DNA of 64,000 nt from Pachyseris speciosa (lineage: Eukaryota; Cnidaria; Anthozoa; Scleractinia; Pachyseridae): NCBI GenBank assembly GCA_016490735.1, contig JAEMWC010000022.1:1170001-1234000 (forward strand), in the 5' to 3' direction. Under the pieces are notes generated by a model, which saw only the letters and a list, made by a program, of their open reading frames with translations, was not told the DNA's origin and made no database searches. This document shows positions 59,960-64,000 of the stretch, in pieces. The position numbers were made by a program, and so were the translations under genes. Position 1 is the stretch's first letter. Every line of letters starts with the position of its first letter.

Positions 59960-62930
59960 CCTTCCGGGGAATAGACCGGCTGCGAGTCGTCGTGCTTTGT
60001 TCCTGAGATCACTGGCGCGAGGCGACGGTGAAATTATGCAAATTAGAGAAACGAAAATGAGGGATTTGGAAGATGGAGGGAAAAGTACGACTGCGGTTTC
60101 CTAGAAACGGAAAATACCTGTCAAGTTATCCAAGAACCCGTTACTCCACCGTCAAAAGGGAGTTTAAGAAAGGAGGACGCGACGGCAACGAAAACGTCAT
60201 TTCAAAATATATATTCTCGTTAATGTAACACTTTCGCGGGAACTAAATTTCTATGAACGGCGTTAAAGTAAAGAAAAAGAAAGAAAAATTTGCCATCATG
60301 TGCTCACGTTCTCGCCAAAACCAAAAATTTGGTCATTTCACGTTGTTGTTTTGCAGATGACGGTAAAGAATGAGCCTAAATGTAACAAAAATGTAAAACG
60401 CACGTGCAGAGCTATTGTTTTTGCTCATGAACCTATTGTTTTGTGACGTTCTCGTTGACGTTCCCTCCTCGTTTCTTAAACTCCCTAATGAGACATGAGA
60501 ACAACCGGCTGATTTCACGAGAAGAATGTTTGAAAATGATAACGTACCGGGCAACTATTCTTCGGCGGGTATGCGAGGATAAGTTTGAAAGCGGAATATC
60601 GAATAGCTTTTTTTCCGGGACGGAATTTTTTTAATTAATCTTGGCAGTACTACGAGATTCTCCCGACGCTGGATCTATCCATCAAAGAGGCGCCAATTCT
60701 TTAGCTTGCTGCCGTAATAGATTCCGGCCATTCGCAACCAACGAGTGTTCCCCAAAGAAGACCCTTTTCCCAGAGAGTTTCACAGAGTTTCCAGACCGTC
60801 CGTTAATTCATTTCTGAAGGGAGAACTTGTTTTTACTTTGGTCGTGAAGAGTCGGGTGGTTACGGCTGAACTATCTGAAAGGAACAACACAGAAAAGGAG
60901 AAAGCAAGGAAGAATACGCCCAGTAAGTTAAAGAGTTTTATAAGAAACTTAATGCCGAGTTTATTCTGAAAATAAAAAAAGAAAAAAGAAGAATCTTATA
61001 ACTTAAGGAGCCGGAGGAACGCGCGTAGTACGCCAAGGTCGAAAGAAGACGCCTGTGTTGATTGCGATTTCCCTTTGGACCAAAGTAAAATAACCCCAGA
61101 ATTAAGACGTGGATCAGTGACCAACAAAGGAACTGGTTCAAAATCATTGGTAACCTGCCCAAGAGACTCTGAAGGCCTTTAACAAGACAAATTTGGAACT
61201 CGTAGATATCAGTGTCGAGTCCAGTAGTGAGGACACTTGCAGTGTTCTGGCCCCGCCGCGTCTTTAGTTACTAGTCCTACTGACACTGAGAAAGAAAATC
61301 CTTTTGAAGAACGAACACGAAAAGAGAAAGAAAAAGAAAAAGGACATTTTACGGAAAACGTTGTTCCAACAGGTGGATAGCAGGTACCAGTGTCACCTGT
61401 TAATACATCTAACATTCCTACGACAGGGGGTTTGCAAACCCCAATTCCAAACGCGCGTGTAGATTCTACGTTAATAGCCCATTTTACAATTGCTTGCTCA
61501 GTGACCTGGCCTATGAATTGAAACGAGGCTGGCTGTGACCTTGTTTCAGGGGATACAGACCTCACTGCTTTTCTCATGTAAATCATGTTTCTCTTATGCT
61601 AACTAGTCAACATTTGCATGAAAAAGGACAGAAGTTTTTATCCTCCAAGGCCAGGTCACTGAACACACCACTGTAAAATGGGCTGCTATTGCAGAACTAG
61701 AACTATTAAGTACTTCGCCAATTGATAACATTGCTGGTGGACAACATTTACCGATTGTCAATTGACCTGCTGACATTTATGATCATTTCACACGTAACAC
61801 TTGCGAAGTGGAATTAGTAGAAAGTGACACTTCCTCTGGCGAGATTAATTCATCGATTCCAGGAGAAACGGGAAGTTGAACTGACTCTAATAGTACCGAG
61901 GATTCAAGTTTAACAAGTGACCATATTGCCCTTCACTCAGCCTCGCACAAGTGGCAATTAGAATTAACTTTACTGATTCACCTACTCGGTTGTAATATTA
62001 TGGCAAAGTTAGAATAACAAGATCTGAATTCCTTTCCATATTTTATTTTCACAGTCGCATCATGTTCATAATGAGCAGATAGTAGCACTGCTTTCTCTAA
62101 TAAAACGTATTTTTCAAGTACAGTCAATATTGCTTGTGTTATGGATGTCTAGGAAACGACGACCCAAAAAACGACGGTATAGAAAACCGACTACCTAGAA
62201 AACGATGACGCATAAAAACAATAAATGATTAGTGGCTTTTGACTGGTTTTGAACCAAGGAGTTTGTTCCCTCATATAGCTCCACTAGCTTGCTTTAAAGA
62301 CCATTACAGAACGCATGATTTTTTTGGCAAAAACGTTACTAGAATCTCGGTGAAATGTGAGGAGAAAAAATAGTCAGCACTGGGTGAAATTGTTTGCAAA
62401 TACATCATTTGAAACAGAGACGTTGTAAAAGAGTGATTAAGGCTTCCGCAACCAGTTCTAGCTATAGTTGGATTTCACGTCACGTAAGTGAAAAATAAAT
62501 AATAATGTCAAGAAATTGAGATGTTGGACAAAAATAGTAAATAAACAACCTGTCAAAGTCTAAGGGGTGTGTGATGTCCTGTAGTTGAGTTATTCAGCAA
62601 AATGTACCACTCAAAATTATGCAGCGTCTAGTATATAGCCAGGGGCACGACTGAAACATTTGGAGGTTAGTTTGGCCATATTAAAACCTTTCGTCACGCT
62701 GTTGAACTTGCAAACAATTGTATAGACACTTCTCTTAATATATTAGTTGTTCAGACCTCAAAAACACAAGGTGAATCGACATTTTAGTGTACGTGAATCT
62801 CTCATCCAACATGGCGACAGATGGCGGCATTGTTTTTCGTCCCCAGGGCCATCCGCGAAGTATTGCTATTTAAAGTTGCGCTTGCGCAGAAACGTCAGAA
62901 GTGAGCTTTTTGGATGAAACACAACGACGA
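59960..62930. other. No gene recognised; degraded repeats likely
   Basis: Several blocks read like broken coding sequence (for example about 61205-61440 on the plus strand with VESSSEDTCSVLAPP, and 61640-61740), possibly an old retroelement, but frames are too short. Repeats of an AAACGACGAC-like unit lie near 62150-62200. Confidence 0.35.
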
Positions 62931-62939
62931 CAAACAATA

Positions 62940-63570
62940 CGACGACAAAGACGAACGAACAACAGACTTAGACTCGGCCTTCCCGTGGAACGGCCGAATA
63001 AATATCATGAATCATGGATCACATGGATATATGCATGCGCGCATTATCTGAGCTCACTCAAAAATTATCAGTGAGTAGAGACATAAAAGGCAACAAATTC
63101 GACGGATATGAAAGCGAAGACATCTATCGTTGCTTAGAGAAACTAAAGATAATTTTGGAATCCAAAGGAATTAAATTGGATGTTGCAGCTGCTAGAACAC
63201 AGCTTATTTAGTAACCTTGCCGGACCAGCTTGATTTACCACCTGAAGAGCGATAAACTTTAACTCCTTATAAAACAAGCCTTGGTCAAACGTTATTATAT
63301 ATATACAAGACCTTGCGTGCACGCGACTGAGTTTAGTTGTTCGCCATCAAGACCCAAACGAACTGTTGACGGATTACATCAAGTGATATGCACGAACTAT
63401 TCAGTGGATTAAATATGGCTGAGGTGGGCAAGTAACCTTTTTCACAGAAGGATTGGTACAACCATTAAAGATCAAAGTTCTGGAGCGAATGCCAGAAACA
63501 CTTTTACATTCGGATAAAGCGGCCAGAACTGTTGATTCAATACTAAGCAGTTACAATTTACTGATTTAAT
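62940..63570 (+). pseudogene. Gypsy-type gag remnant
   Basis: The ATG at 63014 opens 65 codons (DGYESEDIYRCLEKLKIILES, KLDVAAARTQLI) resembling the start of gag capsid regions in cnidarian Gypsy elements. A further block near 63440-63565 (FFTEGLVQPLKIKVLERMPE) fits a later part of the same protein in another frame. No pol follows within the window. Confidence 0.45.
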
Positions 63571-64000
63571 TGGAGAATTTTAATTGGAGCATAATAATTT
63601 TATTAACGTGCATTTTTTGATCTGTGAAACAAAGTGTTTTTAGACTTGTTCGACTCTTGTTCTCTTAGCACTTTGATTTGCTTTTGTAATACTATAATGT
63701 TTTATAGTCATGTAAATAAAGCTTGTTGTTGTTTACTACAACAACACGGAAAATAACCACATCGAACGCTTGATTGGAGCCATTCAGAGCCGTGGTCAAC
63801 AGGTACCCACCAATCCTACAGGTACCAGTGCTTCACTTAAGGTCGCTCAAAATGGTGTCGTTTTTAAAGTGCCTATGAAGTCAAAAATTTCTTGTTCTAA
63901 TATAATAATTTATCATTTTCTGATTCTTAATATTTAGCTTTTAGGCAATAAAACATTTACAGCGCGGAATAAATCGAACCGAAAGTTTTCAATTTGGCGC
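63571..64000. other. No gene recognised at window end
   Basis: Contains an AATAAA near 63715 followed by a TTG-rich stretch, and no supported frame to the window end. Confidence 0.35.

Overview
The window looks like nuclear DNA of a marine invertebrate, most likely an anthozoan cnidarian (stony coral or relative). It is AT-rich and intron-bearing, with few conserved single-exon genes in a dense layer of transposable elements. These include Polinton, Penelope-like, LINE, Ty3/Gypsy and many foldback MITEs, plus hammerhead-ribozyme retrozyme-like units of a kind reported from corals. The organism is inferred from style and was not tested by any search.

Host layer. Three intact GT31 (beta-1,3-galactosyltransferase-like) genes lie on the minus strand at 3473-4561, 26690-27778 and 58761-59852. 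The first two sit in a segmental duplication (about 1-5600 and 24352-28670). The units have since diverged by insertions, so each often shows the empty site of the other's elements. A von Willebrand factor A exon (minus strand, 18560 to 12399) is cut in two by a 5.7-kb DNA transposon with long inverted repeats and a 7-bp target duplication. That transposon itself holds a SINE, an RLE-type LINE, a Tc1/pogo-type MITE and a LINE tail.

Main element (29289-52314). A 23-kb Polinton/Maverick-type virus-like element has about 0.8-kb terminal inverted repeats, each ending in a hairpin of about 145 bp. It carries protein-primed DNA polymerase B, a retroviral-type integrase, a packaging ATPase, a major capsid protein, a probable minor capsid protein and about a dozen small membrane, coiled-coil or unknown proteins. 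Many reading frames are broken by frameshifts or stops, so this copy is a fossil, although several small genes are intact. Nearly every gene has a TATATA-like box 0-13 bases before its ATG, a striking shared promoter-like motif.

Nesting. One Polinton gene (43619 to 38241) is split by a pair of Penelope-like elements in head-to-head orientation, with GIY-YIG endonuclease ends and hammerhead ribozymes at both outer ends, bounded by a 13-bp target duplication. One Penelope arm is in turn split by a 3.6-kb DNA transposon with a THAP zinc-finger exon and a SAP-SWIM-YqaJ nuclease gene. A 0.7-kb MITE interrupts the left Polinton repeat; its empty site is preserved in the right repeat.

Right flank. 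Right of the Polinton come a deleted Gypsy element with short LTRs (52827-55317) and an internal LINE fragment, an antisense LINE fragment, the third GT31 gene, long stretches with no recognisable gene, and a Gypsy gag remnant near the end.
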